From positions 2,542,001 to 2,606,000 of the forward strand of contig NZ_CP014754.1 in NCBI RefSeq assembly GCF_001447155.2: a stretch of DNA of 64,000 bases, written 5' to 3'. Positions within the stretch are counted from its first letter, which is position 1; every line of letters begins with the position of its first letter. The position numbers and the translations under genes were made by a program. The notes beneath the pieces were generated by a model. It was not told the DNA's origin. It saw only the letters and a program-made list of their open reading frames with translations, and searched no databases. The stretch is from Marinobacter sp. LQ44 (GTDB taxonomy: Bacteria > Pseudomonadota > Gammaproteobacteria > Pseudomonadales > Oleiphilaceae). Positions 25,061 to 34,648 of this stretch are shown in pieces.

Positions 25061-25112
25061 AAACCACCCCGCAGGGTGCGCGGGCGACGATCTCCTAAGT
25101 CATTATTCTGGA

Positions 25113-26696
25113 ATGGAAAGCATGGGAAGAATGCAGAAGGAACTGCACACCGGCATAGACCTGGCGGTGGCACTCATCAAACAGGACACCCTGCCTGCGT
25201 TGCTGAACACCGCCACCAGCCAGCTCCAAAAAGCCTTCGGCCTCACCAAATGCTGGGCCCTAGAACTCGACCTCAGCGGCCGAACCCTCCACTGTGGCCA
25301 ACTAGGCGACACCAGTGAATTCGACTGCAGCGACTTCAGCCACCCGTTTGCCCATGTACTGCAAACCGGCCAGCCCAGAGAGCTTACCCGCGCCGCCAGC
25401 TACCGCCTGGACCACCCCGGCTTCCAGACCCTGTTCGACGCCAGCGACCGCCCCAGAAGCCTCTGGCTTGAACCCCTCGCCGGCGAAGACGGCCGCACCC
25501 TCGGCATCCTCGTTCTTTGCAGCGACCATCCAGACTGGCAAGGCATCGTCGGCCAGCCCCTGTACGCCGGCATCAAACAACTGCTGGTGCATCAGTGGAT
25601 CAGCCAACTGCAAACGCGCGACCAGGTCTGGCAGCGGCGCATGCTTAAACGCTCCCTGGACCACCTGCACGACGCCGAAACCCTGCGCCAGCGCTGTGAA
25701 AAACTGGCCCACACCCTGGTCGGCAACTCCGAAGCCATGGTGAACCTCCGGGCCCAAGTGGTGCGTGCCGCCGGCAGTCAGCTGTCCGTGCTGATCCAGG
25801 GCGAAACCGGCTGCGGCAAAGACGTGGTCGCCCGGGGCATCCACGACATGTCCGACCGGGCGAATGGTCCGCTGGTGGTGGTCAACTGCGCTGCCATCCC
25901 GGACACCCTGCTGGAAAGCGAACTGTTCGGCCATACCAAAGGCGCCTTCTCCGGCGCCGACCAGTCCAAAGAGGGCCTTCTGGCCCAGGCCAATGGCGGC
26001 ACCCTGTTCCTGGATGAAATCGGTGACATGCCTATGGCCCTGCAGTCCAAACTGCTGCGGGTACTGGAAAGCCGCCAGTTCCGCCCCCTGGGCGCCCGGG
26101 ATGAACAGCACTCCGACTTCCGGCTGGTGGCGGCTACCCATCAGCCCCTGCAGGAAGGCATCGAAGACGGCCGCTTTCGGCGTGACCTGTTCTATCGCCT
26201 CAGCCAGTTCCCATTGCGGGTTATTCCGCTGCGCGAACGCACGGAAGACCTGGAAGCCCTGAGCCGGCATTTCATTCGCCTGTACACCGAACGCGAAGGC
26301 AGTGGCCCATTGGGTATCAGCAGCCACGCGCTGCACACGCTGGCTGGTTACAACTTTCCCGGCAACGTGCGGGAACTGCGCAACATCGTGGAATTGGCTT
26401 GCCTGCAAACGCCCGCCGGCGATGACATCCAGCCGGAAGTGTTACGCCTGGATGACCTGTTTGCCGATCCAGGCCCGGCCATGGATGCCAGCGTTGAACC
26501 GAAAGCCATGGTGGGGGTTCCGGTGGCGGATGACATCCGCGACCTGAAAGCCGCCGCCCAGGCCTTCGAGGCCGCCATTATCCGTGAACGACTGCGCCAG
26601 TACGGCGGCAACCGTGCCCAGGCTGCTGAAAGCCTGGGCCTGCCCAAACGTACCCTGGCCCATAAATGTCTGAAGTATCAGGTAACTGACGTATGA
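25113..26696 (+). CDS. vasH: Sigma-54-dependent T6SS activator (VasH-like)
   Basis: An enhancer-binding protein of about 527 residues. It has an N-terminal GAF-like sensor (about residues 15-180), a central AAA+ domain with Walker A GETGCGKD, the sigma-54 contact loop GAFSGA (usual GAFTGA), Walker B GGTLFLDEIGD and the R finger region FRRDLFYRL, and a C-terminal Fis-type helix-turn-helix (NRAQAAESLGLPKRTLAHK). It activates sigma-54 promoters, typically of hcp/vgrG operons in Vibrio. The start is uncertain among ATG 25113, 25122 and 25131. It overlaps tagO by ATGA. Confidence 0.9.
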   Translation: MESMGRMQKELHTGIDLAVALIKQDTLPALLNTATSQLQKAFGLTKCWALELDLSGRTLHCGQLGDTSEFDCSDFSHPFAHVLQTGQPRELTRAASYRLDHPGFQTLFDASDRPRSLWLEPLAGEDGRTLGILVLCSDHPDWQGIVGQPLYAGIKQLLVHQWISQLQTRDQVWQRRMLKRSLDHLHDAETLRQRCEKLAHTLVGNSEAMVNLRAQVVRAAGSQLSVLIQGETGCGKDVVARGIHDMSDRANGPLVVVNCAAIPDTLLESELFGHTKGAFSGADQSKEGLLAQANGGTLFLDEIGDMPMALQSKLLRVLESRQFRPLGARDEQHSDFRLVAATHQPLQEGIEDGRFRRDLFYRLSQFPLRVIPLRERTEDLEALSRHFIRLYTEREGSGPLGISSHALHTLAGYNFPGNVRELRNIVELACLQTPAGDDIQPEVLRLDDLFADPGPAMDASVEPKAMVGVPVADDIRDLKAAAQAFEAAIIRERLRQYGGNRAQAAESLGLPKRTLAHKCLKYQVTDV

Positions 26697-27334
26697 CCCT
26701 GAAAGACCGAATCCAACCCGGGCTGTTCGGCCTGGCCATGCTGCTGGCCAGCACCGTCACGCTCGCCGACACACGCCTGGCGGAAGCCGAGGCCTGCACG
26801 GCCGAAGCCAACCGGCTCGACCGGCTGGCCTGTTTTGATGAGGTGTTCGCTACCCCACTGGCTCGTTATGAGCAGGGTCGGCGGGTGCCGGAGGTCAACC
26901 AGTCCGAACGCTGGCGCCGGGCCTTTGCCCAGGCCAGTGGTGAGGATGCGTCCGGGGTGACCTATCGGGATACCGGTGCGGCTGCTGGCCACCTGGTCAC
27001 TGTCTCTGCATTAGGGGTTCAACCGCCACGACCGGTGCTGGCGCTGCAGTGCCACAACAACATCACCGAATTGACCGTCATGCTGCCGGAACCTATCAAC
27101 CGGGAGCGGGTGGAGGTGGCATTGGGGCCCGAGCGAGCCTACTGGCGGGTACGGGATGAGGGCCTGGTGGTCAGTGCCGGCCGCGGCTTGCCGGCAATCC
27201 GTATAGTGCAGCAAATCGTCGGGCAGCCGGACGCTCGCATTCACGCCGAAGCCCAGGAGCTGGATGGTTTGCTGTTTGATCTTTCCGGTTATGCAGAAGC
27301 GATCCGGCCACTGCGTCAGGCCTGTGGCTGGTAA
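26693..27334 (+). CDS. tagO: T6SS-associated protein TagO (VasI)
   Basis: A 213-residue exported protein: signal peptide (LFGLAMLLASTVTLA, about residues 11-25), then the VasI-type Cys-containing segment EACTAEANRLDRLACFDEVF and a beta-rich domain (LALQCHNNITELTVML). VasI/TagO proteins are periplasmic accessories; in some systems TagO helps recruit TssA-TagA. It starts inside the vasH stop region and is followed by tssA after 10 bases. Confidence 0.88.
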   Translation: MTLKDRIQPGLFGLAMLLASTVTLADTRLAEAEACTAEANRLDRLACFDEVFATPLARYEQGRRVPEVNQSERWRRAFAQASGEDASGVTYRDTGAAAGHLVTVSALGVQPPRPVLALQCHNNITELTVMLPEPINRERVEVALGPERAYWRVRDEGLVVSAGRGLPAIRIVQQIVGQPDARIHAEAQELDGLLFDLSGYAEAIRPLRQACGW

Positions 27335-27344
27335 GGGGGCAACG

Positions 27345-28787
27345 ATGCAGGTTATTGAACAACACCCATACGTTGAACAGGTGCTCGGTGCGATTCCGGG
27401 GGAAAGCGGCACCGGCGACAGCCTGGCCGAGGACCCGGTGTTGGAGTTTCTGGAAGACGAAGTGATGAAAGTGGGTTCTCTGGCCCACAACGACATCGAC
27501 TGGAACAAGGTTGAGAGTGAGGCCCTCAAGCTGCTGGCAGACCGCAGCAAAGACATCAAGGTGCTGGGTTTTCTGATGCTCAGCCTGCAGCGCAGTGGCG
27601 ACGGCGAACGCTTTGCCTTGTCACTGTACCTGTTGCATCGGGTGTTGGATGGCTGGTGGGAGAACGCCTGGCCCTATCCCGGCGCCAAGGGACAGCGTGC
27701 CCGAAAAATGCTGTTTACCCAGATGCTGCAACGCGCCCTCAAAGGTGTGGAGAGCCTGAGTTTTGATGCCAGCGTGGGTGATGGCCGCCAGTACTGCCTG
27801 GACCTGATCGACAAGCTGGATGACCAGGCCAAAGCCAAAGACCTGCCGGGTGACGCCTTGTTTGATCTGAAGCGGGCGGCAGAGAAACTGCCCAAACCAG
27901 ACCAGCCTGGCAGCCAGGCCAGTGCCGGGGAGCCTCAAACCGCTCCGAGCCAGCCGGCAGCGGCGGCAGTAAACAAGCCGGCGGCTACCACTGCCGCAAG
28001 CGCCTCACTGGGCAGCCTGACACTGGACCCGAGTAATGAGCGGGCGACCCGCCAGAGCCTGCTGAAAGTGGCTGAGCTGCTCACCGGCACTGAGCCGGAA
28101 AACCCCTTGGGTTACCAGATGCGCCGCCATGCCATCTGGCAAAGCATCACCAGCCTGCCGCCCACCCGGGATGGCAAGCGAACAGACCTGGCTGCTGTGA
28201 GTGCAGACCGGGTGGCGGAGTACAAGGAAAGTCTGGATAAAACCCCGGATAACGAACTCTGGCAGCGCATCGAACAGAGCCTGTCGGTCAGCCCGTTCTG
28301 GCTCGATGGCCATTGGCTCAGTGCCCGGGCGGCGATGGCGTTGGGCCATAGCGATTGCGCCGAAGCCATCCGGGAAGCCCTGAAAGCCTTTGTGCAAAGG
28401 CTGCCAGAACTGGCAGAGCTGACCTTCAATGACGGCACCGCCTTTCTCAGTGACGATGCCGCGGACTGGATGCACACCGCACCGGCGTCGGCCAAAGGCA
28501 ACGGCGGTGGCGCCAACCCCTGGGAGCAGGCGCTGGACAGTGCGGTGGAACTGGCAAGGCAGAGCAAACTGCCGGCGGCACTGGAGCTGCTGGAACAAGG
28601 CCTGGCCGATGCCCGGGAGCCCCGGGAACGGCTGTACTGGCGCCTGGCCAGTGCCAAGCTTCTTAAAGAAACCGGCCTGAAAGCCATGGCCGCGCAACAG
28701 ATTCAGGACCTGCAGGGGCAGGTCCGTGGCCTGGTTCTGGAAGACTGGGAACCCGGCCTGATCAAACAACTGGAACGACTGGCGTAA
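27345..28787 (+). CDS. tssA: T6SS cap/assembly protein TssA (VasJ-type)
   Basis: A 480-residue TssA with an ImpA N-terminal domain (HPYVEQVLGAIPG; DWNKVESEALKLLADRSKDIKVLGFLMLSL; WWENAWPYP), a Pro/Ala-rich linker (about residues 185-225) and a C-terminal VasJ domain (SPFWLDGHWLSARAAMALG). TssA nucleates tail tube and sheath assembly. ATG 27345 is chosen for the AAGGGGGC upstream; the earlier in-frame start lies inside tagO. Confidence 0.93.
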   Translation: MQVIEQHPYVEQVLGAIPGESGTGDSLAEDPVLEFLEDEVMKVGSLAHNDIDWNKVESEALKLLADRSKDIKVLGFLMLSLQRSGDGERFALSLYLLHRVLDGWWENAWPYPGAKGQRARKMLFTQMLQRALKGVESLSFDASVGDGRQYCLDLIDKLDDQAKAKDLPGDALFDLKRAAEKLPKPDQPGSQASAGEPQTAPSQPAAAAVNKPAATTAASASLGSLTLDPSNERATRQSLLKVAELLTGTEPENPLGYQMRRHAIWQSITSLPPTRDGKRTDLAAVSADRVAEYKESLDKTPDNELWQRIEQSLSVSPFWLDGHWLSARAAMALGHSDCAEAIREALKAFVQRLPELAELTFNDGTAFLSDDAADWMHTAPASAKGNGGGANPWEQALDSAVELARQSKLPAALELLEQGLADAREPRERLYWRLASAKLLKETGLKAMAAQQIQDLQGQVRGLVLEDWEPGLIKQLERLA

Positions 28788-28820
28788 CGCCCGCACGCAT
28801 CAAACGCAGGAATGGAAACC

Positions 28821-31800
28821 ATGTGGAGAAAAGCCTTACTCATTGGTCGTTGGCTACTGCCTCATCTTCGTAACGCCGCACCGGTCACCCTGGCGCTGGC
28901 GGTCATCGCCTTGCTGGTGGCCACCTGGTGGCTGGGCCCCCGCCTGGAAATTGGCGGAGAGTACCCGTTGATGGCCTGGCAGATGCGGGCCCTGGTGACC
29001 CTGGGTGTGATTTTGCTGGTGGTGGTGTTCTGGGGTATGGCCCTGGCTCGCCGGCTGGGCAAGGTGAATAAAGCCAAAGCCGAGGAGCAACAGGAACAGG
29101 AAGATCCGATCCTGCCTATGGAACGCCGGCAGCAGCGCTTGCTGGACCGCCAGTTGCAGGCCCTGAAAAGCAATCTGCCCGGCCACAAAGGCCTGTACCG
29201 CCTGCCCTGGTACCTGGTTATGGGCCTGGAAGATGCCGGCAAGACCAGCCTGATTCAGCGGGCAGGGCAAACCTACACCCTCACCAACGTCACCCGGAAT
29301 AACCGGGGCGACCGCAATCCCTTCGGTTTTGACTGGTGGATTGGCGATAACGGCGTACTGATCGACCCGGACGGCGAACTGCTGAGCCAGAACCAGGGCG
29401 AAGGCGCCACCGGCGAAATCCAGAACCGGCTGTGGAACCACTTTATCGGCTGGCTCGAGCGCAGCCGTCCCCAGCGCCCGCTGAACGGCGTGATTCTGGC
29501 CGTGGACCTGGCCCGCCTGAGCACCGCCAGTGATAAGCAGCGGGAAGCCCACGCCATCCTGCTGCGCACCCGCCTGCGGGAACTGATGGAACAGCTGGGT
29601 TCGCGGCTGCCGGTGTATGTCACCTTCACCAAGATGGACCTGATGTACGGGTTCGCACCGTTCGTGCGTACCCTGTCAAAAGCCGAGAAAGACAAGGCTT
29701 TAGGCTTCACCTTCCGACTGGATGGCCAGCAGGATCACGATCAGTGGTTGGAGCAATTCGCAGATCGCTACAACGACATGGTGGATGAGCTTAGCCAGCG
29801 CCTGCCGGATGTCCTGGCGGACACCCGCGATAACGAAGAGCGGGCCGCTGCCTATTCGTTCACCCGCCAGCTGGCGGGCCTGAAAACCACCATGGAGCAG
29901 TTCCTGACCGATCTGTTGTCGGCCGATGCCTTCTCCACGCCTGCCCTGGTCCGTGGGACCTATTTCACCTCGGTGCTGCAGGAAGGTGTGCCGGAAGATG
30001 CCTTTGTCTCTGCCGCTGCCCACAATTACCAGATGACCAGCCCCATCCAGCCGGCCCAGCGAGGCGGTCAGTCGGTCAGCCTGTTTACCAAAGGGCTGTT
30101 CCCGGAGGTGATCTATCCAGAGGCGGGCCTGGCGGGCGATAACCGCAAGGTGGTCGGCAAACGCCGTCGCAAAGTCGCTGTGGCCGCCGCCGTGGCGGTG
30201 TGTGCCGGTGCCGGCATGACCGCCGGCTGGCAGCACTATTTCATCAAGAACGCAGACGCCGCCGCCCAGGTGGAAAACCGGGTAAACGCCTTTATCAACA
30301 ACTGGCAGCCGGTGGGCTACGAGCCCGACAGCACCGGCCGTAATCTGCTGCAACCGCTGGATGAATTGCGCGAGGCCACCATGGCCTTTGGCGACTACCG
30401 CAACGAGTGGAGCCTGGTAGCCGATATGGGCCTGTATCAGGGCCACAAAGTGGGGCCGGAAGTAGATGCCGCCTACCTCGACATGTTGGCCTACCAGTAC
30501 CTGCCTGCATTGATGTTCGGCGTGATGGAAGAAATGGGCCGGGCACCTGACAACAGCACCGAGCGCCTGGAACACCTGCGGGTGTTGCGCATGCTGTACG
30601 ACGCCAGCGGTCGGCGCAGTGACCTTGTCGCCGCTTACATGCGAAGCTACTGGCAGAACCGTTTCCCCGGCCAGCGGGAGGTGCAGAACCGTCTCTATGG
30701 CCACCTGCAATACGCCATGGCCCACACCAACCTGGCCGGCATGGCGGCCGAGGGCGACCAGACCGCCACCATGGCACTGGCACCGTTCCGCAGCAGTGTG
30801 CAGTGGGCGCAGCATGAACTGGGCCGGATCAGCACGCCAGACCGCGTGTACCGTGATCTGCAGGTGGAAGCCAACCGGGAATTCCAGGCACCGCTGGAGC
30901 TGGCGCGCAGCTCCGGGCCAGCCTTCTCCACCGTGTTCACCCGCATGGACGCCTACGGTGAACCGCTGGGCGATGAATTACCGTCCGCAGACGATCCACT
31001 GTCCATCCCTGCGTTGCTGACCCGCGAAGGCCTGGAGAAGTGGTTCCTGCGCAAATCCGGTTCGGTAACCGAACTGGCGTTGGTGGATGCCTGGGTATTG
31101 GGTCGGCGCAATGATGTGGATTTCAGCAAGGCGGACGAGGCAGAGCTGCTGGCCAGCCTGCAAACGCTGTATGCCGAGAATTATGCGGAAGCCTGGCGCA
31201 CCGCCGTCAGCCGGCTGGATGTCCACCGGTTTGAAGACCTGAACCACGGCGTGCGCATTCTGGAAAGCCTGACCAGCGGCCACGAACCCCTGGCCCGGTT
31301 CCTTGGCCAGGTCCAGAGTAATACCCGCCTGATCCCGGTGGGTGACGGTGAAGCCGAGGCAGCCCGAAAACTGCTGGAGCAGTCGCCCCATTTCCGTATG
31401 TTGCAGGATATTGAGCGCCAGTTCGCCGACCTGAACCGGCTGACCCGCAAGCAGGGTGACCAGCCTTCTGGCCTGGATGAAATCATGCAGGTGGTGGGTG
31501 AACTGCATGAATACCTGCGCAACATCCAGGAGTCCCCGGATGCCGGCAAAGCCGCGCTCAGCGCCGCCCGTGCCCGCATGGGCCTGCAGGGGGCAGACCC
31601 CATCTTCACGCTGCAGCGTATGGCCAACCACCAGCCGGAGCCACTGAACCGCGTGCTCAACCGGCTGGCCACGGAAAGCTGGCGCGTGGTGCTTGACCGT
31701 GCGGTGGCTCAGTTGGAGCGCGAGTGGTACCGGGAAGTATACCAGCCGTTCCAGCAGAATCTGGCCCGGCATTATCCGTTCACCGCCGGTGCCGGTCGCG

Positions 31801-32405
31801 ATGCCGCACTGCAGGACTTCGAGCGCTTCTTCGCCCCGGATGGCATCCTGGAAACTTTCTACAATGACAACCTGAAACTGTTTCTGGAAGACCATCCCGA
31901 GCATGTGGGCGACGCCCGCCGGGCCAGCCTGGTACGCCGGGACGTGGTGGCCTCTCTGGACCGGGCCCGGCAGATTCGCCAGGCCTTCTTCACCCGCAGC
32001 GGCACACTGGACGTAGAATTCGCCCTGGAACCCCTGAACCTGACCAACAACAAGCGCCGGGCGGTAGTGAACATCGACGGCCAGCTGGTGGAGTTCTCCC
32101 ACGGCCCGCGCCAGAGCATACCGCTGGTCTGGCCCAATACCCTGCGGGATTCGGTGGAAAGCCGCATTACCCTGGTGCCGATTCAGGTCAACCGTTCGCC
32201 CCGGAGTATCTCGGAAAGTGGCCCCTGGGCGCTGTTCCGGTTGCTCGATAAAGCCGAGATTGCCGGCGTCAGCAGCAATGCCGTGGATGTGAAGTTCACC
32301 GTGGACGATGGCGAGATGCGATATCGCCTGCATGCGGCCAGTAATACCAACCCGTTCACACAGCAGCTGCTCTCGGGGTACCGCATACCCCGCAGCTTGT
32401 ATTAA
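28821..32405 (+). CDS. tssM: T6SS inner-membrane complex protein TssM (IcmF/VasK)
   Basis: An IcmF protein of about 1194 residues. Two N-terminal membrane spans (about residues 15-35 and 50-72) are followed by a cytoplasmic GTPase-like domain with Walker A GLEDAGKTS (about 132), a third span (KVAVAAAVAVCAGAGMTAGW, about 450-470) and a large periplasmic domain that binds TssJ. ATG 28821 is favoured because AGGAA lies 8 bases upstream; the ATG at 28812 sits too close to it. It is the last structural gene before vgrG. Confidence 0.95.
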   Translation: MWRKALLIGRWLLPHLRNAAPVTLALAVIALLVATWWLGPRLEIGGEYPLMAWQMRALVTLGVILLVVVFWGMALARRLGKVNKAKAEEQQEQEDPILPMERRQQRLLDRQLQALKSNLPGHKGLYRLPWYLVMGLEDAGKTSLIQRAGQTYTLTNVTRNNRGDRNPFGFDWWIGDNGVLIDPDGELLSQNQGEGATGEIQNRLWNHFIGWLERSRPQRPLNGVILAVDLARLSTASDKQREAHAILLRTRLRELMEQLGSRLPVYVTFTKMDLMYGFAPFVRTLSKAEKDKALGFTFRLDGQQDHDQWLEQFADRYNDMVDELSQRLPDVLADTRDNEERAAAYSFTRQLAGLKTTMEQFLTDLLSADAFSTPALVRGTYFTSVLQEGVPEDAFVSAAAHNYQMTSPIQPAQRGGQSVSLFTKGLFPEVIYPEAGLAGDNRKVVGKRRRKVAVAAAVAVCAGAGMTAGWQHYFIKNADAAAQVENRVNAFINNWQPVGYEPDSTGRNLLQPLDELREATMAFGDYRNEWSLVADMGLYQGHKVGPEVDAAYLDMLAYQYLPALMFGVMEEMGRAPDNSTERLEHLRVLRMLYDASGRRSDLVAAYMRSYWQNRFPGQREVQNRLYGHLQYAMAHTNLAGMAAEGDQTATMALAPFRSSVQWAQHELGRISTPDRVYRDLQVEANREFQAPLELARSSGPAFSTVFTRMDAYGEPLGDELPSADDPLSIPALLTREGLEKWFLRKSGSVTELALVDAWVLGRRNDVDFSKADEAELLASLQTLYAENYAEAWRTAVSRLDVHRFEDLNHGVRILESLTSGHEPLARFLGQVQSNTRLIPVGDGEAEAARKLLEQSPHFRMLQDIERQFADLNRLTRKQGDQPSGLDEIMQVVGELHEYLRNIQESPDAGKAALSAARARMGLQGADPIFTLQRMANHQPEPLNRVLNRLATESWRVVLDRAVAQLEREWYREVYQPFQQNLARHYPFTAGAGRDAALQDFERFFAPDGILETFYNDNLKLFLEDHPEHVGDARRASLVRRDVVASLDRARQIRQAFFTRSGTLDVEFALEPLNLTNNKRRAVVNIDGQLVEFSHGPRQSIPLVWPNTLRDSVESRITLVPIQVNRSPRSISESGPWALFRLLDKAEIAGVSSNAVDVKFTVDDGEMRYRLHAASNTNPFTQQLLSGYRIPRSLY

Positions 32406-32419
32406 ACTGTGTCCCGTCG

Positions 32420-32439
32420 CCCGGGCTTGAATGCCCGGG
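32420..32439 (+). other. Strong hairpin without T-run, tssM-vgrG gap
   Basis: CCCGGGC (32420-32426) pairs with GCCCGGG (32433-32439) around a 6-base loop, 15 bases after the tssM stop. The downstream bases TTGACC give no U-tract, so an RNA-processing or stability role is more likely than termination. Confidence 0.45.
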
Positions 32440-32507
32440 TTGACCGGAGCTTGCACCTGGATGGTGCCGGCTGAAACGGAAATGTTCATTCTTCAGGGAC
32501 CGAAGTC

Positions 32508-34631
32508 ATGCCCCAGGCAAGCGGATTGCAGTTCACCGCCCGTGTAGGCGAATTCCCCTCAGATCACTTTTCGGTAGTTGGCTTTAAGCTGGCCGAACAG
32601 CTGTCTTCCTTGTTTCATGGCCGGTTAGAACTGGCGAGCACCGACCCCGATGTGGCCGCTGCTGACGTTCTGGAACAGCCGGTGGACCTGGTAGTCTGGC
32701 AAGATGGCCAACCCCTGCGGCGCTTCACCGGCGTGGTCAACGAATTCGTCCGAGGCAACACCGGCCACCGCCGCACCGCCTATGAAGTGGTCATCCAGCC
32801 CCCGGCCTGGCGCCTGGGCCTGATGCACAACAGCCGCATCTTCCAGACCCAGAGTACCGACACCATCGTGCGCACCCTGCTCGAGGAGCGGGGCATTATT
32901 GATACGGTCTTTGACTTCAAGCGCCCCCCTGAAGAACGGGAATACTGCGTCCAGCATCGGGAAAGCGACCTGCAGTTCATTGAACGACTGGCCGCCGAAG
33001 AAGGCTGGCACTACCGTTACCAGCACGGCAGCGTGGATGGCGAAGAACAACCAGCATTAATCATCGCTGACCACCACGGCGACGCCCCCAAGCTGGACCC
33101 GGTGCCCTGCAACACCCAGGCCGGCGGCAGCAGCAAACAGGCCTGCGTATTCAGCTTCGCCTACGAAGAACGCATCAAAGCCGCCTCCGTGGCCATGAAG
33201 GACTACACCTTCAAAAACCCCGCTTACGCCCTGATGCACGAGCACAGTGCTGGCGGTGTGAACCACAGAGAAGACTACCAACACTACGACTACCCCGGCC
33301 GCTACAAGGCCGACGCCAGCGGCCAGCCCTTCACCCAGGCCAGACTGGACGCCCTGAGAAACGACGCCTCCCTGGCCCAGGGCGAAAGCAACCGCCCGGA
33401 CTTTACCCCCGGCGCCAAAGTCGAGCTGCAGGACCACGACAGCCAGAGCCTGAACCGGGAATGGCTGCTGACCGCCATCACCCACACCGGCAAACAGCCC
33501 CAGGCCATGGAAGAAGAGGGTGGCAGCGAACCCACCAGCTACCACAACGACTTCACCGCCATCCCGGCCGACAAAACCTGGCGGCCAGTGTGTGAACACA
33601 AACCCATGATGGACGGCCCCCAGATGGCCATCGTCACCGGCCCCGAGGGTGAAGAGATCCACTGCGACCAGTACGGCCGGGTGAAAGTGAGATTCCCCTG
33701 GGACCGCTATTCAAAGAACGACGAACACTCCAGCGCCTGGCTGCGTGTGGCCCAAGGTTGGGCCGGCGGCCAATACGGCTTTATGGCGTTACCCAGAATC
33801 GGTAACGAAGTGATTGTCTCCTTCCTGGACGGCGACCCGGACCAGCCCATCATCACTGGCCGAACCTATCACGCCACCAACACACCGCCCTACGCGCTGC
33901 CGGAACACAAAACCCGGACCACATTAAAAACCAAAACCCACAAGGGTGAGGGCAGCAACGAACTGCGCTTCGAAGACGAAGCAGACCAAGAGCAAATCTA
34001 CGTTCACGCCCAGAAAGACCTGGACCTGCTGACGGAAAACAACCGTACCGAAGTCATCAAGAACGACAGCCACCTGACGGTGGAGAACAACCGCTTCAGC
34101 CACACCAAAGGCAACAGCCACCATACCGTGGACCGCGAAAAGCGCGAACAAACCGGCAAAGACCACAGCTTCAACGTCACCGGCACCCTGCACCTCAAAG
34201 CCGGCACCGCCTGGCTCAGTGATTCCGGCACCGAGCTGCATATCAAAGCCGGCCAAAAAGCAGTGATCGAAGCAGGAGCCGAAATCACCCTCAAAGCCGG
34301 TGGCAGCTTCGTAAAGATCGACCCCAGCGGCGTGGCCTTGGGTGGTGCGAGCATCAAGATGAACGCCGGTGGCGCTGGCGGCAAAGGCAGTGGGCAGAAG
34401 GTGCAGGTGCCGGAGAGGCCCGGGTTGGTGACGGCTGCAGGCGGGGTTGTGGCGCCGGTGGCGTTGGCGGAAGTCGATCAACGTCTGGATGCCGAGCCAA
34501 AAGCCATCGTTGCCCATCGCCTCAAGCAGGCACGCATGCAAGGAACGGCCATTGTTGAGCAGTGCCAGCAACAACCTGATGGCTCCTGTCCGCTCGGTAA
34601 CTGCCCGTGCGGCAAGAACCAGTCGGCATGA
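32508..34631 (+). CDS. tssI: T6SS spike protein VgrG (TssI)
   Basis: A 707-residue VgrG. The gp27-like N-terminal half includes PDVAAADVLEQPVDL and VQHRESDLQFIERLAAEEGWHYRY. The gp5-OB junction is EIHCDQYGRVKVRFPWDR (about residues 380-400), followed by WLRVAQGWAGGQYGFMALPRIGNEVIVSFLDGDPDQPIITG and a DUF2345-like beta-helix tail. The last residues form a Cys cluster, C-x7-C-x4-C-x-C, from about 686. No enzymatic C-terminal extension is seen. It is followed directly by the DUF4123 adaptor, overlapping or within 17 bases depending on start. Confidence 0.95.
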   Translation: MPQASGLQFTARVGEFPSDHFSVVGFKLAEQLSSLFHGRLELASTDPDVAAADVLEQPVDLVVWQDGQPLRRFTGVVNEFVRGNTGHRRTAYEVVIQPPAWRLGLMHNSRIFQTQSTDTIVRTLLEERGIIDTVFDFKRPPEEREYCVQHRESDLQFIERLAAEEGWHYRYQHGSVDGEEQPALIIADHHGDAPKLDPVPCNTQAGGSSKQACVFSFAYEERIKAASVAMKDYTFKNPAYALMHEHSAGGVNHREDYQHYDYPGRYKADASGQPFTQARLDALRNDASLAQGESNRPDFTPGAKVELQDHDSQSLNREWLLTAITHTGKQPQAMEEEGGSEPTSYHNDFTAIPADKTWRPVCEHKPMMDGPQMAIVTGPEGEEIHCDQYGRVKVRFPWDRYSKNDEHSSAWLRVAQGWAGGQYGFMALPRIGNEVIVSFLDGDPDQPIITGRTYHATNTPPYALPEHKTRTTLKTKTHKGEGSNELRFEDEADQEQIYVHAQKDLDLLTENNRTEVIKNDSHLTVENNRFSHTKGNSHHTVDREKREQTGKDHSFNVTGTLHLKAGTAWLSDSGTELHIKAGQKAVIEAGAEITLKAGGSFVKIDPSGVALGGASIKMNAGGAGGKGSGQKVQVPERPGLVTAAGGVVAPVALAEVDQRLDAEPKAIVAHRLKQARMQGTAIVEQCQQQPDGSCPLGNCPCGKNQSA

Positions 34632-34648
34632 TCGGAGGGGAGAGGTCC

